From positions 5,163,497 through 5,227,496 of the forward strand of contig NW_004955470.1 in NCBI RefSeq assembly GCF_000276665.1: 64,000 bases of DNA. The letters are read 5' to 3'. How positions within the stretch are numbered: the first letter of the stretch is position 1; every line of letters starts with the position of its first letter. This document shows positions 33,459-44,580 of the stretch, piece by piece. The stretch comes from Chinchilla lanigera (taxonomy: Eukaryota > Chordata > Mammalia > Rodentia > Chinchillidae). The notes below the pieces were generated by a model. The model ran no database searches and was not told where the DNA came from. It saw only the letters and a program-made list of their open reading frames with translations. A program made the translations under genes and the position numbers.

Positions 33459-33852
33459 CAACTTAGTGGGGTTCAAGGCCTCGGCAGTCCCCACCGGAGG
33501 CTTCCTGTAACCTGTCAGGCAGGATTTAAGTAGACCAGCAAGAAGCATCGTCTTCGAGGGACTGGGGTGATGAAAATTTCTACAGCAGACCAAGGTTTAT
33601 GTTTCAGACACCTGTTTGCAGTGATTACTGTGCCCAATTAACAAAACAGGTGCAAAAGATGCCAGTCCCAGCATTTTTTGGACCCATTGTTTGGATAATC
33701 ATAGTTGTTCAATTTTATTCAGACCAAAGAGGTAATATTTTTAGTGTAATTATTCAGAGTTTCTACTACTTGGGCAAAATCGTAGCTAATGAAAATTAGC
33801 TTGAATGGAAATTTTATAGGAGGTCAAGTGTCCGTTCGTGAAGGAATGTTTG

Positions 33853-33925
33853 TTGGTTTTATGGTGCTGGGGCTTGAGCCCTGCTCCTTAGCGCTTGCAA
33901 GGCAAGGGCTCTGCAACCCCAGCCT
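33853..33925 (-). repeat. ID-like unit
   Basis: Antisense ID fragment: GGTGCTGGGGCTTGAGCCC, GCGCTTGCAAGGCAAG and GCAACCCCAGCC. Confidence 0.75.
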
Positions 33926-34009
33926 CTACCTCTGAATCACGATTTCCCTGGTGCTAAGAGGAATCTTTGTTCTGAGTAAATGAGAAAGCCCAGGTGCAAC
34001 TTTAAAATA

Positions 34010-34135
34010 TGGCTGGGCATGGCTGGGCACACCAGTAGTCCCAGCTACTCGGGAGACAGAGGTGGGAACATTACTCCAGCCCGGGAGTTCAAAAGCAGCT
34101 GAGGCAACACAGGAAGATCCCGCCTCAAACCACAC
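34010..34135 (+). repeat. B1/7SL-like SINE
   Basis: Plus-strand copy with GGCTGGGCACACCAGTAGTC, CCAGCTACTCGGGAGACAG and AGGAAGATCCCGCCTC. The left end has GGCTGGGCAT duplicated. Confidence 0.85.
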
Positions 34136-34356
34136 TCAACCAGGCCAAGCCAAACCAGACATGAATCATCATCGGGTACAGCACAGAAGTGCGACGAACC
34201 CACAGAAGTGCGACGAACCCATGCATGAGGAACCCATTCCCTAAATCAGTAGTGGGGGACCGACAGCACACGTGCCACAGCAGGCAGTTTATTATCATTG
34301 AAAGCTCTGAAAGGTTTACCAACACTGCCCTAAACTCACATCTTGCTTTTCCCACC

Positions 34357-34358
<2 letters not shown>

Positions 34359-34397
<39 letters not shown>
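34359..34397 (+). repeat. (TG)n microsatellite
   Basis: About 19 uninterrupted TG units. Confidence 0.97.
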
Positions 34398-34403
<6 letters not shown>

Positions 34404-34552
34404 GTTTCCTTATCTGTGAAGTAGGAAAGATACGTGGTTTCCACATGATTACAGAAACCATTTCAATTCTTAGCACCATAAATATTAGTTCCCCTTTTTC
34501 CTATATCAGTGAGAAGGATAAGGCGAACAGTTCAGAAAAAACACAGGCAAAG

Positions 34553-34690
34553 CCGGGCGTGGTGGTGCATGCCTGTAATCCCAGCACTCTGGAAGCTGAG
34601 GCACGAGGATTACTGTAAATCTGAGGCCAACCTGGGCTACATAGAGAGACCCTATCTCAAAAAACAAAACAAAATCAAAGACAAAAAAAC
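34553..34690 (+). repeat. B1 SINE (well preserved)
   Basis: GCCGGGCGTGGTGGTGCATG start with intact Pol III A-box region, CCTGTAATCCCAGCACTC, GACCCTATCTC end and an AAAACAAAAC tail. Confidence 0.95.
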
Positions 34691-35254
34691 AGGCGAGAGC
34701 TTTTAGTGTTTTTGTTTGATTTTGCTGTGTGTGTGTGTGAATTATTTCAACAAATAGCAACTGTCTTTCTGAGTAAGAAAGTAACACATTTACTGTAGAG
34801 TATTTGAAAAATACAGAATTACATATTGTTTCAATCATCCACACAACCCAGAGATAAATATTAGCTTTATTTTTGTTTGTCTTAAGTGTGCTTACATGAA
34901 AATGTTTTGCCTTCTTTTCACAAAATTGGGATAATATTATTACTTAAAGTATTATACCCCATTCTTCACTGATGTACATTTAAAAGACCCTTTAAAAATT
35001 TTGGAATTTCTCTTATTTGAAAAGTATTGTTTGAAAACATAATTTAATGGTTATATAACATATCATCACATATATTGGTGTGCTGTGTTTTATGTAGGCT
35101 TGTTTTTGAACCACTCGACTGTCTCCAAATTTTCTCAATATAGAATTCGGCATGGTATTCTTGCACACTTATGTCCGTACACATCTGTTAATGTCTTCAG
35201 GATAAATTCCTAGAAATGGAATGAACAATTGTAAAGGATTTCCCGCCCCCCTTG

Positions 35255-35372
35255 TTTCTGTTTTGAGACAGGGTCTGTCTAGGTAGCCCAGGCTGGCCTT
35301 GAACTTGCAGTGATCCACCTGCCTCAGCCTCCTGAGTGCTAGGATTACAGATGTGCACCACCACTCCTGGCC
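35255..35372 (-). repeat. B1 SINE
   Basis: Antisense B1: TTTTGAGACAGGGTCTGTC, TGCCTCAGCCTCCTGAGTG and TGTGCACCACCACTCCTGG. Confidence 0.95.
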
Positions 35373-35399
35373 CTCTACGTGGTTCTGACACATATTATA

Positions 35400-36150
35400 A
35401 CATTACTCAGGTCAACATTAACAGTTGACTGCCTTATCATGAATAATTTTTGTACCATCTAGCTCAACTAAGATCAACTGCACTTCAAAAGGAAGGGACT
35501 GTACGTACATAGAGGGGCTCTATTGATTTTGCCATGGAGCTCTAGATATGTTTTTTTAGTTTTGGTTATTAGAATGCAGAGTTATAGAAAACTGAAGTAT
35601 GCCACATCCCTTCCAGAGAAGCGGCCTGTCCCGAGGGTGGGAAATATTCATCCACCCTTCTAAGAATGAGGAAGTCCCACACCAAATGGCAAGACGCTGG
35701 GTCAGCCCACAGACTTCGGAGGGAAACTGCTCCAGACTAGACTTCCGCCCTTGGCTTCTGGCTGTCTGCCAATCACAGTCAAGCAGAAGCACAGCACCAT
35801 GGGAGAATCGGCAAACCAAAGGCAAGGGGTGAGGAGGTCAAGGCCTGAGCTCACAGTGCCTGGAGAGCAGCAGGAGGCAGGGAAAAGCCTTAAGAAGGAC
35901 AGGCCAGGTCTAGACCAGGTGGTCATCCTGCCACTACCAATGGCCCAGCCTGATGGATACTAATCACAAGCTTTCTGGAAAGGCAAAGGTCCTCATGTCC
36001 AATCATGAGAACAGTATTGGCTGTGTCTGGGAAGGAGTCATAACCACACGGGGTACACCAAGGAGGCAGCTCTGCACCCCAGGTTGGACCTGGGCCAGCA
36101 ACCTCTACCACCAGTGGTGGGCTCCAGCTCAACATTAGAATCAGAAATTT
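35400..36150. other. Intergenic, nothing recognised
   Basis: Only overlapping short frames (35556-35963) are seen. No repeat was recognised. Confidence 0.5.
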
Positions 36151-36152
36151 GG

Positions 36153-36320
36153 TAGCCCAGCACGGTGGCGCATGCCTGTAATCCCACCAGTGGGGAGGCT
36201 GAGGTAGGAGGATCTCCATGAGTTTGATGTCAGCCTGGGCTATATAGTGAGTTCGCAGCCAGTCTGAACTACATAGTGAGACTCTGTCTCAAAAAATGAA
36301 AACAAAAATAAAAAAAAATC
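36153..36320 (+). repeat. B1 SINE (well preserved)
   Basis: GCCCAGCACGGTGGCGCATG, TAGTGAGTTCGCAGCC (internal duplication), GAGACTCTGTCTC and an A-rich tail. Confidence 0.95.
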
Positions 36321-36400
36321 AGGAACCAGAGTATAATATGAAAATAGAGAAAAGAATTCAGTTACTATATATTTATTTAAATGAAAAGATCTGCACAAAC

Positions 36401-36885
36401 TGTTGGGAACCACAGATTATAAATTAAATCAAGAGGCTGTCCTTGACTTGACCTGCAAGCCGGACAGGGACGTGGAAATGCTCCGCTTTCTCCCGGTCTC
36501 ATCTGAAGCCCTGCTGCTCATGACACCTCGGTGCTAACAGGGCAAGGTAAGACCTGCTGAGGACAACAAGGATCTTTAAAGCAATGCAGTAATAGTAGCA
36601 AAATTTTCACTTTGGGGAAAAAATGGTTTCCTTATTGACCCTTGTGTCATCCTTGCAAGAATGCTTTCCTCTTTTTACCAGCCCACAGCAATCACCACTC
36701 TGGTCCAGGAAATAGTGTGTATATGCTCAATAAATAAAGCACATAAATGTGTGTATGTGCTCTTTGGTCAGCTGAAGAGGTCTCTGTCTTTGCCCAGCCC
36801 TAGGCACTGACCTCCCAACCCCTTTACGCATTACTAAATCGCTTCTCCGAGGTATCCCTGTACAGGCAGCTGGAGATCTGCCTTA
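36401..36885 (+). mobile_element. ERVK-like solo LTR, copy B
   Basis: Begins TGTTGGGAACCACAG and is collinear with the LTR at 18855 for about 480 bases. Relative to copy A it has extra blocks near 36555-36590 and 36716-36770 (the latter with CAATAAATAAAGC, a possible poly(A) signal). The 3' end after GGCAGCTGGAGATCTG is diverged, and I could not find a flanking duplication. No internal region is attached. Confidence 0.75.
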
Positions 36886-37498
36886 GGGATTTAGACTAAC
36901 TAAATAATTGCTATTGTTTTAGTAACTTTAAGAAAAACAAAGACATTAAAAATAAATGGTGAGAATAATTCTTTCATCTCTATGAAGGAAAATACCTGAT
37001 TGTAGTCATCGTGGGTCTCTCAGGACTTCATCTGGCCCTGGAATAAATGTAAAGCGGTCTGTGGGAAGAACAAATTGTCTGTGGGAAGAACAAATGCGAT
37101 TGGGTTTGTAGCACTCCATCAGTTCTCCGTTTGGAAGACCAAAGGCTGCTGTTTACATGGTACATGTTAACTCCAACATGGGTTTAAACCACATCTCACC
37201 TAAACCACTCAGCAAACCAGGATTACACGGTCACGACATCAGTAGAGTGATCATACAAAGAGTGTTTTCCAAGGGCAGACTTGGGACAGTTTATTTAAAA
37301 TGTCCGTCAGTGAGGAAAAAGAGGGTGTAAGAATAAATGAATAAAGAAGACAACCCACTATAGAGTTAAAATAAAACAAAAAAGTGACTAAGATGGAAGA
37401 GGGATGGGTGAGAGAGGGAGCGAGAGATCAGAAATACAGACTTACAGAATAAACAGCATCAGTTACCTTTAAAGATGAAGCAAATAAAAATGGAGTGT
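36886..37498. other. Intergenic, nothing recognised
   Basis: AT-rich sequence with a short tandem duplication of GTCTGTGGGAAGAACAAAT at 37059-37095. No gene or repeat family was recognised. Confidence 0.5.
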
Positions 37499-37712
37499 AG
37501 CCATGTATGGTGGCACCCACCTGCAATCCCAGCCCTCTGGGAGGCTGAGACAGGAGGATTGCAAATTCAAGCCTAGCCTGGGCAATTTAATGACCTAGTG
37601 TGACTCTGTCTCAAAACAACAAATAAAGGGCTGAGATGTAGCTCAGTATGAAGGATCTAGTTTCAGTCCCAGCACCACAAACAACAACAAAAACAACAAC
37701 AACAAAACAAAC
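37499..37712 (+). repeat. B1-dID SINE
   Basis: B1 body (CCCAGCCCTCTGGGAGGC ... GTGACTCTGTCTC) followed by GGGCTGAGATGTAGCTCAG and CAGTCCCAGCACCAC, then a long (CAA)n tail. It is a clean example of the fused structure. Confidence 0.92.
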
Positions 37713-38269
37713 AACCCATACAAATAAGAAAACACTAGAGTAAACACATGGGATAGCGAACGTACCCAAGAACAGATCACTCTAGAAAGCTACGTAAGTT
37801 TCCAGCAGCTGAGACACCTTTCAGCACTGATCTTAGGTTTTTATCTATTCTGAATGGAAATTTTTAAAAAGCTATCATTCACTTCTCCGCTTTCTTAAAC
37901 AAATGAATATGACATGGGGAGTAGCGTGTAGTGCAGTCTTTTTTTGATGACTCAGGCCATCATTTATAATCAAAAACTGTATTTCAATCCAGTAAGCACT
38001 TAGCAAGCCTACTTTATGCCAAGCAGTACATGTTGTCCTTTGGACATTTTTTACTTGGAAACCAGGTCTTGAAAACAGCAGGCCGTGAAAGGAGCCGCCA
38101 CAGAGCACTGCCTACTTGACAGATCTGTGCAGTACTTGTGATTCCGTGCAGTGTTTATTCTAGGTGCTCGGCTACGTCTAGATGTCAATCGACGGATACT
38201 CCTGCCAAGTGGGTTACTCCATTAACTACTGGTTTTCCCTCAAATGATAGGGGGAAAGGAACCACCATC

Positions 38270-38400
38270 AGCTGAGCACCTACGTGTTCCATGCTCAACC
38301 TTCCTCTAGTCCTTAAGTAGTATTTATAATCTCGCCTAATTCCTCGTAATAATCATATGAAGCAGGCATCCATAGCTCCGTGCTGTATCACACAGCTAAC
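38270..38400 (-). repeat. MIR SINE
   Basis: Antisense MIR-type block: GAGCACCTACGTGTTCCATG, then CTCGCCTAATTCCTCG and CACACAGCTAACC. Confidence 0.65.
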
Positions 38401-38439
38401 CATCACACTAATGCACTCAACATGCTTATCATGGGCGAA

Positions 38440-38575
38440 GGGCATGTACTAACTCACTGAATCCTCCCCAAGCCGTATGAGGGACTTAGCATGTTGCCCT
38501 CTTTTATCTGTGAAAAAACTGGGGCACAGGAAAAATAATCAACTCAAGTTGCAGACCCCAGGGCTCATGTCCCTT
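38440..38575 (-). repeat. MIR SINE
   Basis: Antisense MIR: AACTCACTGAATCCTCCCCA, TCTGTGAAAAAACTGGGGCA and TTGCAGACCCCAGGGCTC. A second copy follows the first closely in the same orientation. Confidence 0.65.
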
Positions 38576-38959
38576 CCATGTCTGTGTTGTCCACTAGGGA
38601 CACAGCAGAGGGTCCTGGGGGTCCCCGTACCTAACAGGAAGATGCATTCTGTGTAGATGGTGTCATCTACGGGACACCGGATAAAAGAAGATGGTCTTTG
38701 GCTTCCATCAGGCAGTTAATATTTTGGGGGTGCTCTGAGGGGCACCAGGAGGTCCTGCTAGGCTCCTCTAAGCCTCCTGGTCTGAGGAAACATACGTAAA
38801 TACTGGTTTTTAGCTGAAGGCTGACTGTGGTTTGAGGTTTCTCAAAGTGGCTCGTAGCAGCGCTTGGCCACTAGAAGGGACCCGTGGCCCTGTTGCCCAT
38901 CTTTCCCTGGCTTTCTTCCCGCCCACCCCAACACTTTCCACAGCAGCAGAAGAGGAAGC

Positions 38960-39230
38960 TGGCAAAGGGTTTGGGGACCTGCGGGGGACAGGGACTGTGG
39001 AGAGGGGCACAGGGCGGGAGGCCGGCGCTCTTCTCTCTGGATCCGTCCTCCCCAAGGCCACTCGGAAAGGGGAAGGCAACGGCCCTGTCCCTGCTGCTCC
39101 TGCGAGGGTGGCGAGCTGGGATCGGGGCGCTCGCTCCTCACAGAGCCCTGGGATACCGCGCAGGGCCCCTCCAGGCCCTGCGGAGCCAACACCCAGTCGG
39201 TGTTTTCCTGCTGCCCCTGAGACTTCGGGT
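38960..39230. promoter_or_regulatory. Small GC-rich, CpG-moderate patch
   Basis: About 16 CpGs in 270 bases, much higher than in the flanks. It makes overlapping frames of 118-148 codons on both strands, which I treat as artefacts of composition. It could be a weak orphan CpG island or enhancer; no promoter motif was identified. Confidence 0.35.
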
Positions 39231-39539
39231 CCTGTCCCACTCCCTGCTTCCCTCACACAGGCCCAGCTGGATTAAGGCCCACATTTTAACTTGAGCACCT
39301 TTTTAAAGGCCCTATTTCCTTTTTGGTGAGACTTACTTGTTTCAGCTCATGTGTGCAGCACGTAACAATGGCGTCTGCTGTGGGGAGCTGGGACAGGCAC
39401 AGAACACAGCTCAGTTCCTTTCCACCCCCTGCCCTCCCTCCATCGCCTGGTCCCCTTCTCATTGGCAAATGATCTCCCCGCTTCCTGTTATCTATCCTTT
39501 GTTTTACTCTCTATTTATACCTTGGGTTTCTCTTATAAG

Positions 39540-39805
39540 AGAAACCATGCAACACTGAAGCTTGTGTGTCTGGTGTATTTCACCGAACATTATGGCCTCC
39601 GGGTGCATCCATTTTCCTTCAAACGACTCAGTTTTATCCTTCTTTATGGCAGGGTAGTACTCCATGGTGTGTAAACACATTTTCCCATTCACCTGTTGAT
39701 GGACATATAGGCTGCTTCCAAGCCTTAGATATTATGAATTTGCTGCTATAAACATGGGTGTGCATGGATCACTGGAATGGGATGTCTTTACCTCTTTCAG
39801 GAAGA
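39540..39805 (-). mobile_element. L1 LINE 3' UTR fragment
   Basis: Antisense L1 landmarks: TTCTTTATGGCAGGGTAGTA, CTCCATGGTGTGTAAACACA, TTGATGGACATATAGGCTGC and TGCTATAAACATGGGTGTGC. Confidence 0.92.
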
Positions 39806-40654
39806 TACAAAGGCCCTATTTCTGAATAGGCTCACATCCTGCAGTACTGGGCCTCTGATGGACCGCACAAAGGGCAGGAAGGACAGTCCACCCGCATGGA
39901 CGGTGAGGGGGATGAACTCCAAACGCAGCCTCCTTCCCCAGCTCGTGGAGGACACTGGGGTCACACGTGCCCGCTAGGAGTGCCCTGGAAGAGGGGCTCA
40001 CTCTGTAGCTCCAGAGCGGCCTGCAGAGCAGAAGATCCAGGAGGCAGCCGAGGCGCTCGCCCGCTCCACATTAACATGCGTAGGGGAGAATCAAACCCCA
40101 TGCTAATTTAACAGCTGTTAATAATTGATGGCACCCACTCCAGGACTGTTCACACAGTGCTCGGAAGCCCGGCGAAGAGGGATAATAAAAATTTTACTCC
40201 AAGAGTTATTCTGTCTGTTTAAAATGTTCCTGCATAAAATATTCATGTGGGAGTGTACGCTCATAAACAAAGATGTCCCCCACAGGCTCCCATGTGTAGG
40301 AATCTAATATGATAATGAAAATAAAAATAGTAATAAACAAATTGTGAGGAAGTGGTCACAGGGCGCACCATGAATAAGTTAGTAGAGTAACAGGAGGACG
40401 CGAAGAGGTTGGCAGCGCCCGCCCCCCATCCTGCGCGCTGACTTGGTACCAGCAGTTTTTCCCTGTAGCTTTCAGCAGGTGGCCGCCCAGCCGGGGTGCG
40501 TTAGCAGGTGCGGGGCTTGTCTGATCCGCCCTACGCACCCCTGCTCTTCTCCTCTCTCAGAACGAGTCCACGATGCCAGTGGGGGAGGGGATACTAAAAC
40601 GATACAGGTTCTTTGGGTTTTTGGCCCTTCAGGGACTCTCCTGGGCTCCAGCTC
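39806..40654. other. Intergenic, nothing recognised
   Basis: Unassigned sequence with short frames only. An AT-rich patch lies at about 40300-40340. Confidence 0.5.
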
Positions 40655-40895
40655 TCCCCTCCGCTGCTTGTCCTTTCTCCGCAGCCCCTGAATATCCGCC
40701 TCCCTCAGGGCTCACCCTCCAGCTTCTGCTGCTCCCTCTGCTGCTTGTCCTTTCTCCGCAGCCCCTGAATATCCGCCTCCCTCAGGGCTCACCCTCCAGC
40801 TTCTGCTGCTCCCTCTGCTGCTTGTCCTTTCTCCGCAGCCCCTGAATATCCGCCTCCCTCAGGGCTCACCCTCCAGCTTCTGCTGCTCTCCATCT
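40655..40895 (+). repeat. 77-bp minisatellite, about three copies
   Basis: The word GCTTGTCCTTTCTCCGCAGC starts at 40666, 40743 and 40820, a constant period of 77. Copies are nearly identical, pyrimidine-rich and include CCTGAATATCCGCC and CTTCTGCTGCTCC. Because 77 is not a multiple of three, the open frames here read the same DNA in shifted frames and are not evidence of protein. Confidence 0.97.
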
Positions 40896-40934
40896 CTGCT
40901 CCCTTTTCCTAGCCGAGAAGGTGCCCGTGCTGGG

Positions 40935-40998
40935 CTGGAGATGGAGCGCAGGTGCTTAGCTTGCAGGGGGCTCCGGGTTTGAGCACCAGCACTGGGGG
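40935..40998 (+). repeat. ID-like unit, left arm of an inverted pair
   Basis: GGCTGGAGATGGAGCGCAGG, CTTGCAGGGGGCTCCGG and GAGCACCAGCACTGGG follow the ID order on the plus strand. Confidence 0.65.
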
Positions 40999-41029
40999 AA
41001 GAACGCTCCTACTGACAATTCCATCCACC

Positions 41030-41087
41030 CCCAGGGCCTCACGCACGAGAGCACGTGCTCTAGCACTACCACACCCCCAGCCCGCAA
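41030..41087 (-). repeat. ID-like unit, right arm of an inverted pair
   Basis: CCCAGGGCCTCACGCACGAG and CTACCACACCCCCAGCCCGC follow the ID order on the minus strand. It faces the plus-strand ID-like unit some 30 bases away. Confidence 0.6.
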
Positions 41088-41099
41088 CTCCCGGTGTAG

Positions 41100-41522
41100 A
41101 TCTCAAGCAAGACCCTCTGCTGGCCCTCAGACTCGCCACCCAACTCTACACTGTGGACGCTCAGGCTTCGCAGACTCAGCAGCGCCTCCCCTGCCATCTC
41201 GGCAAATGATGTGAAACAAACCCTCCCTTGTTTAAATGCCCAGAGTCCTCCCGCGCCATTTCTTCTTAGCCCCACCCGCCACAGCCAACCCATTAGAGAG
41301 TTCTTTCAGTTCTACCTTCAAAGTGTATCCTGAATCTGCCCACTTCCGTCCATGCTGGTCACCATCCTGGAGCCTCCCGCCTCTGGTCTCCCCCACTGTC
41401 CCACTGCCTGCCTTACCAGCAGCCAGTGCTGTTAGAAAGAAAATATGATCATGTAATGTCACTGCAAGCCCCAGTCTGCATGAAGTCCTGTGGGTCGGGT
41501 CACACTGTCTCAGCAGAATATT
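41100..41522. other. Old repeat-like sequence, family not named
   Basis: Blocks such as CCACTTCCGTCCATGCTGGT, AAATATGATCATGTAATGTC and GCATGAAGTCCTGTGGG resemble a common ancient mammalian repeat seen around 'drug/ATCATGTCACT' motifs. I cannot assign the family from sequence alone. A B1 has inserted at its right end. Confidence 0.3.
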
Positions 41523-41539
41523 ATCCAAGCTTCTTCTTT

Positions 41540-41697
41540 TTTTTTTTCTTTCTATTTTTGAGATAGGATTTCACCATGTGGTTCAAGCTGGCCTTGAACT
41601 CACTTCGTAGCCCAGGCTGGCCTGGAACTCGCAGCAATCCTCCTGCCTCAGCCTCCTGAGTGCTGGGATTACAGGCGTGTGCCACCACACCCGGCTG
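41540..41697 (-). repeat. B1 SINE with flanking duplication
   Basis: Complete antisense B1 (TTTTTGAGATAGGATTTCAC ... GTGTGCCACCACACCCGGC). Flanks AAGCTTCTT and AAACTTCTT are a near-perfect duplication. Confidence 0.93.
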
Positions 41698-41824
41698 TCT
41701 AAACTTCTTACTGTCCCAATGCCCTGGCTGAGCATGCCCACCTACTTTCCAGCCCCGTCCTCGCCCATTCTGTCCTCTCTTGTGTCATTCTCAGACTGGT
41801 CTCTCATGGTTCCCCAGGACTTAA

Positions 41825-41975
41825 CTGTTCTAAGTGAGATCTGGGGCCAGCAGCCTTAGCAACACCTGGAACTTGTTAAAATCTCAAGCCCTTAACCAGA
41901 TCCACTGATGTGAATCAGGATCACAAAAAGATCCCAGGCAAACTCATATGCAAACGACAGTTTAAGAAGCCCTGC
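41825..41975 (-). mobile_element. MER5A-type hAT MITE
   Basis: Antisense MER5A order: GGGGCCAGCAGCCTTAGCAA, CACCTGGAACTTGTTAAAAT, AACTCATATGCAAACGAC and AGTTTAAGAAGCCCTGCTG. Outer ends eroded. Confidence 0.8.
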
Positions 41976-41979
41976 TGTG

Positions 41980-43460
41980 GGTTAGAACACTACAGGCGCT
42001 TTACACCTGGACCTTGGTACGCAGCTTTACCCTGGCTTTGCTATTGCTCTTCCTCTCTCTAGAAGCTCATGAGAGGCCACAGCAGCTGCTTCCAGGAGAG
42101 AAACATGGCGTCTGGGCTCAGGGACGGGAGGGAAAGTTGCATGTCATTCTCTGCTCTTTTTCAACCTCAAACAGACCCAGCGCCATTCTAACAGCCTTCT
42201 CTCTCCACCTCCCTCGCTTTTACACCTCCTCCTGTGGCAAGTAACCCCCGCCCTTCCTTGGTGGCACACGGTCCTGCAGCTCCTGCACGGTGCTCAGCAC
42301 TGTTCAGAGACTGTCCCGTTCCTTCACTTGCTGCTCCTCCTCCTCACCGGAAAGCAGGAAGAGGAGGACCGGGACGGTCCTGGGTCCTGTCCTCCAGGCT
42401 TCCTGGTTTGGATCTAGGGCTTGGTTGCCGCTTTCTCCTCTGGCTCCCACACGCTTCATCCTCAGTAGAACACAGAAAATGGCAGCCATCAGAGAATCGC
42501 TTCCTACTCCCCAGTCGTGAAGCCCACACACTGTGTGCTGCTGCCTTTTTCTTCCTGTTTGCAAAATGACAACATTACTCTCTTCCCATATGGGCTTTGA
42601 AATCCCTCTTCCAGGGCCGCACCGGTAAATGCTTAACAGCCGCCTCTGCGGGGGTAAAGAGCTCTGATCGGTGGAGATCATTGATTTCCTCAGTGTAAAT
42701 GTGGCTGATTTTAAGCTACCAGTGAGAGAGCATCAAATGCGGAGTTGGAAGAGACATGCGAGGGGCGTCGGTTTAGATTATCAAGCATTCCCACCACACA
42801 GACAATGGACGGAGACATGACCCCGAGAGAGTGCTGTCAAAAACATGGAGTAAAGTAAGAATAGACGAGTCTTTAGTATTTATTACTCTGTGTTTAATAT
42901 AACCCGTTTTGCTAAGTTTCCATCATTTACGTTTTTAATGGCTGGGCTCGATTCCCTGCTCTGAGAATTTCTGCAAGTCTAACAGGGGGCGCTCCTACAG
43001 GCGGCACCCACCCTTGCCATTCTTACCCTTGCCATCCTCCACCCACTAGGAACTCTCTCCTTGTTGCTGACTTCTGTGTCTTCCGGACCCCCAGGGATTG
43101 GGACCCTGCTGCTCCTCCGGTGTTCACAGAGAGGAGCCCGTTCCTCAGCTCTGCCCGTCCCACAAGGGTTCTGGCGTGGCCTCTTCTCCCTCCACCCTCT
43201 TTCTGGGCAACTTTACCCTGCTCCCAGCCTTCCTGTCATCTTCTCTGCATGGTGACCCTCATTCTCTGTCACCAGCTCAGTCCTGAATGTCCGCCTGGAG
43301 CAGGAGCACACTGTGTACGGTGACATGAATAAACAAGCAGAAGAATGGGTCACTAAAGCAGTTCCTCCTCGCCATTCCCAGCGCCCACTTATCTAGAAGC
43401 CCATTTTTTTTTTTTAAGACACAACCTCTAACAACTGCATACAATGCTTCAGGAAGGTTA
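41980..43460. other. Intergenic, nothing recognised
   Basis: Overlapping frames at 42234-42569 (plus) and 42304-42681 (minus) exceed 100 codons, but show no recognisable product. No clear repeat apart from the A-rich stretch near 43407. Confidence 0.45.
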
Positions 43461-43463
43461 CTG

Positions 43464-43655
43464 GAGCCGAGCACGGTGGTGCATGCCCATAATCCCCAGC
43501 ATTCTGGGAGGCAGAGGCAGGAGGATCTGAACTTGAAGCCCAGCCCGGGCAACTTAGTCATTTAGCAAGATCTTGTCTCAAAAAGGGCTGGGGATGTAGG
43601 TCAGTGAGTAGGTGCTAGGTGCTATCCCCAGTATCGGGGGAGGGGACAAAGCAAA
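43464..43655 (+). repeat. B1-dID SINE
   Basis: GAGCACGGTGGTGCATGCCC, CTGGGAGGCAGAGGCAGG, ATCTTGTCTCAAAAAGGGC then GCTGGGGATGTAGGTCAGTG and a GCTATCCCCAGTATCG tail. Confidence 0.92.
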
Positions 43656-43659
43656 ACAA

Positions 43660-44394
43660 AGATGTGTACTGGAATGATCCAGGGAGGAGGCTCGGGCCAG
43701 GCTGGTGATGGGGGAGATGGGCAGAGAATGAATGCATTCACAATCAGGATGCGGGACATTCGGTCTGGACATGAGATCATCAGACATCAACACTTGATGG
43801 ATGTGGAGGACAGGGAGATGGTCCACGGGTGCTGGAGGAAGCACCCAGGGAGACGCGCCATTAATGGAAACAGGGATTTAGAACTGCTTATTCCCACATT
43901 TCTGACTCCTGATGTGTCACCAATTCTCCAGCCGTCCAGGCACCACCTGGGTGTCCTCGCGTCTTCTAAGTCAGTTCTGACACCATCTACATGATCACAC
44001 AGATTGGATCACGTGACAGAAGGGCTCAGTTGCACAAAACCGCCCTTATTTCAGAGGGCACTTGCAAGCCGTGGACCTCCCATGCTTCTGACCAGTCATA
44101 AGTCAGCGGCTCCCACTTCTCCCTCTGTAGTTCAACGAACCACAAATGGAAAACAGGCATTCAAAATTCTTAGCATGTTCCAAAAAGCAAAGCTTGAAGT
44201 TGCTGCATGCTGAGCCCAAGTGACACGCAGGCACGTCCTGCGGTCGCCTCCTGAGATTGCACAAGTCCGCAGTCTCTCTCCAGCGCTCATTGTTTGAGCA
44301 CTGCTTACGCTGCGTCTTGTTCTTCTAAGAGTCTCCTTTGTGTGGTAGGTAGTGAGGCCCACAATGGCTGTCTGTGCTGAGTATGTACAGGCTT
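43660..44394. other. Intergenic, nothing recognised
   Basis: Frames at 43662-43994 and 44132-44443 are about 105 codons and unassignable. No other feature seen. Confidence 0.45.
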
Positions 44395-44580
44395 TTTCTC
44401 CCGTGGTCATTCCCAAACAATACAGTGTAACAGCTCCCCACACAGCGCTGGCTTTGTGTTAGGTTCTATCGTCTAGAGATGATTTAAAGTGTGGGCAAGG
44501 TGTGCTGGGGTTATGAGCAAATTCCCTGCCCTCTCATGTATGGGACGTGAGCCTCTGCGGGCTTTGGGATCCACCACGGC
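44395..44580 (+). mobile_element. Tigger-type DNA transposon fragment (tentative)
   Basis: Contains ACAATACAGTGTAACAGCTC, GTGTTAGGTTCTATCGTC, TAGAGATGATTTAAAGTG, GGGTTATGAGCAAATTCC and GGGACGTGAGCCTCTGCGGG in the order of a common TcMar-Tigger non-autonomous element. The subfamily is not named here. Confidence 0.6.

Noticed and set aside
33204..33593. 129-codon minus-strand frame
   Set aside because: Much of it is B1 SINE sequence.
38810..39275. Overlapping frames of up to 148 codons on both strands
   Set aside because: All explained by the GC-rich patch, and no strand stands out.
40573..40845. Leu/Pro-rich frame across the minisatellite
   Set aside because: The 77-bp period is not a multiple of three, so the 'protein' repeats do not repeat; the DNA repeat came first.
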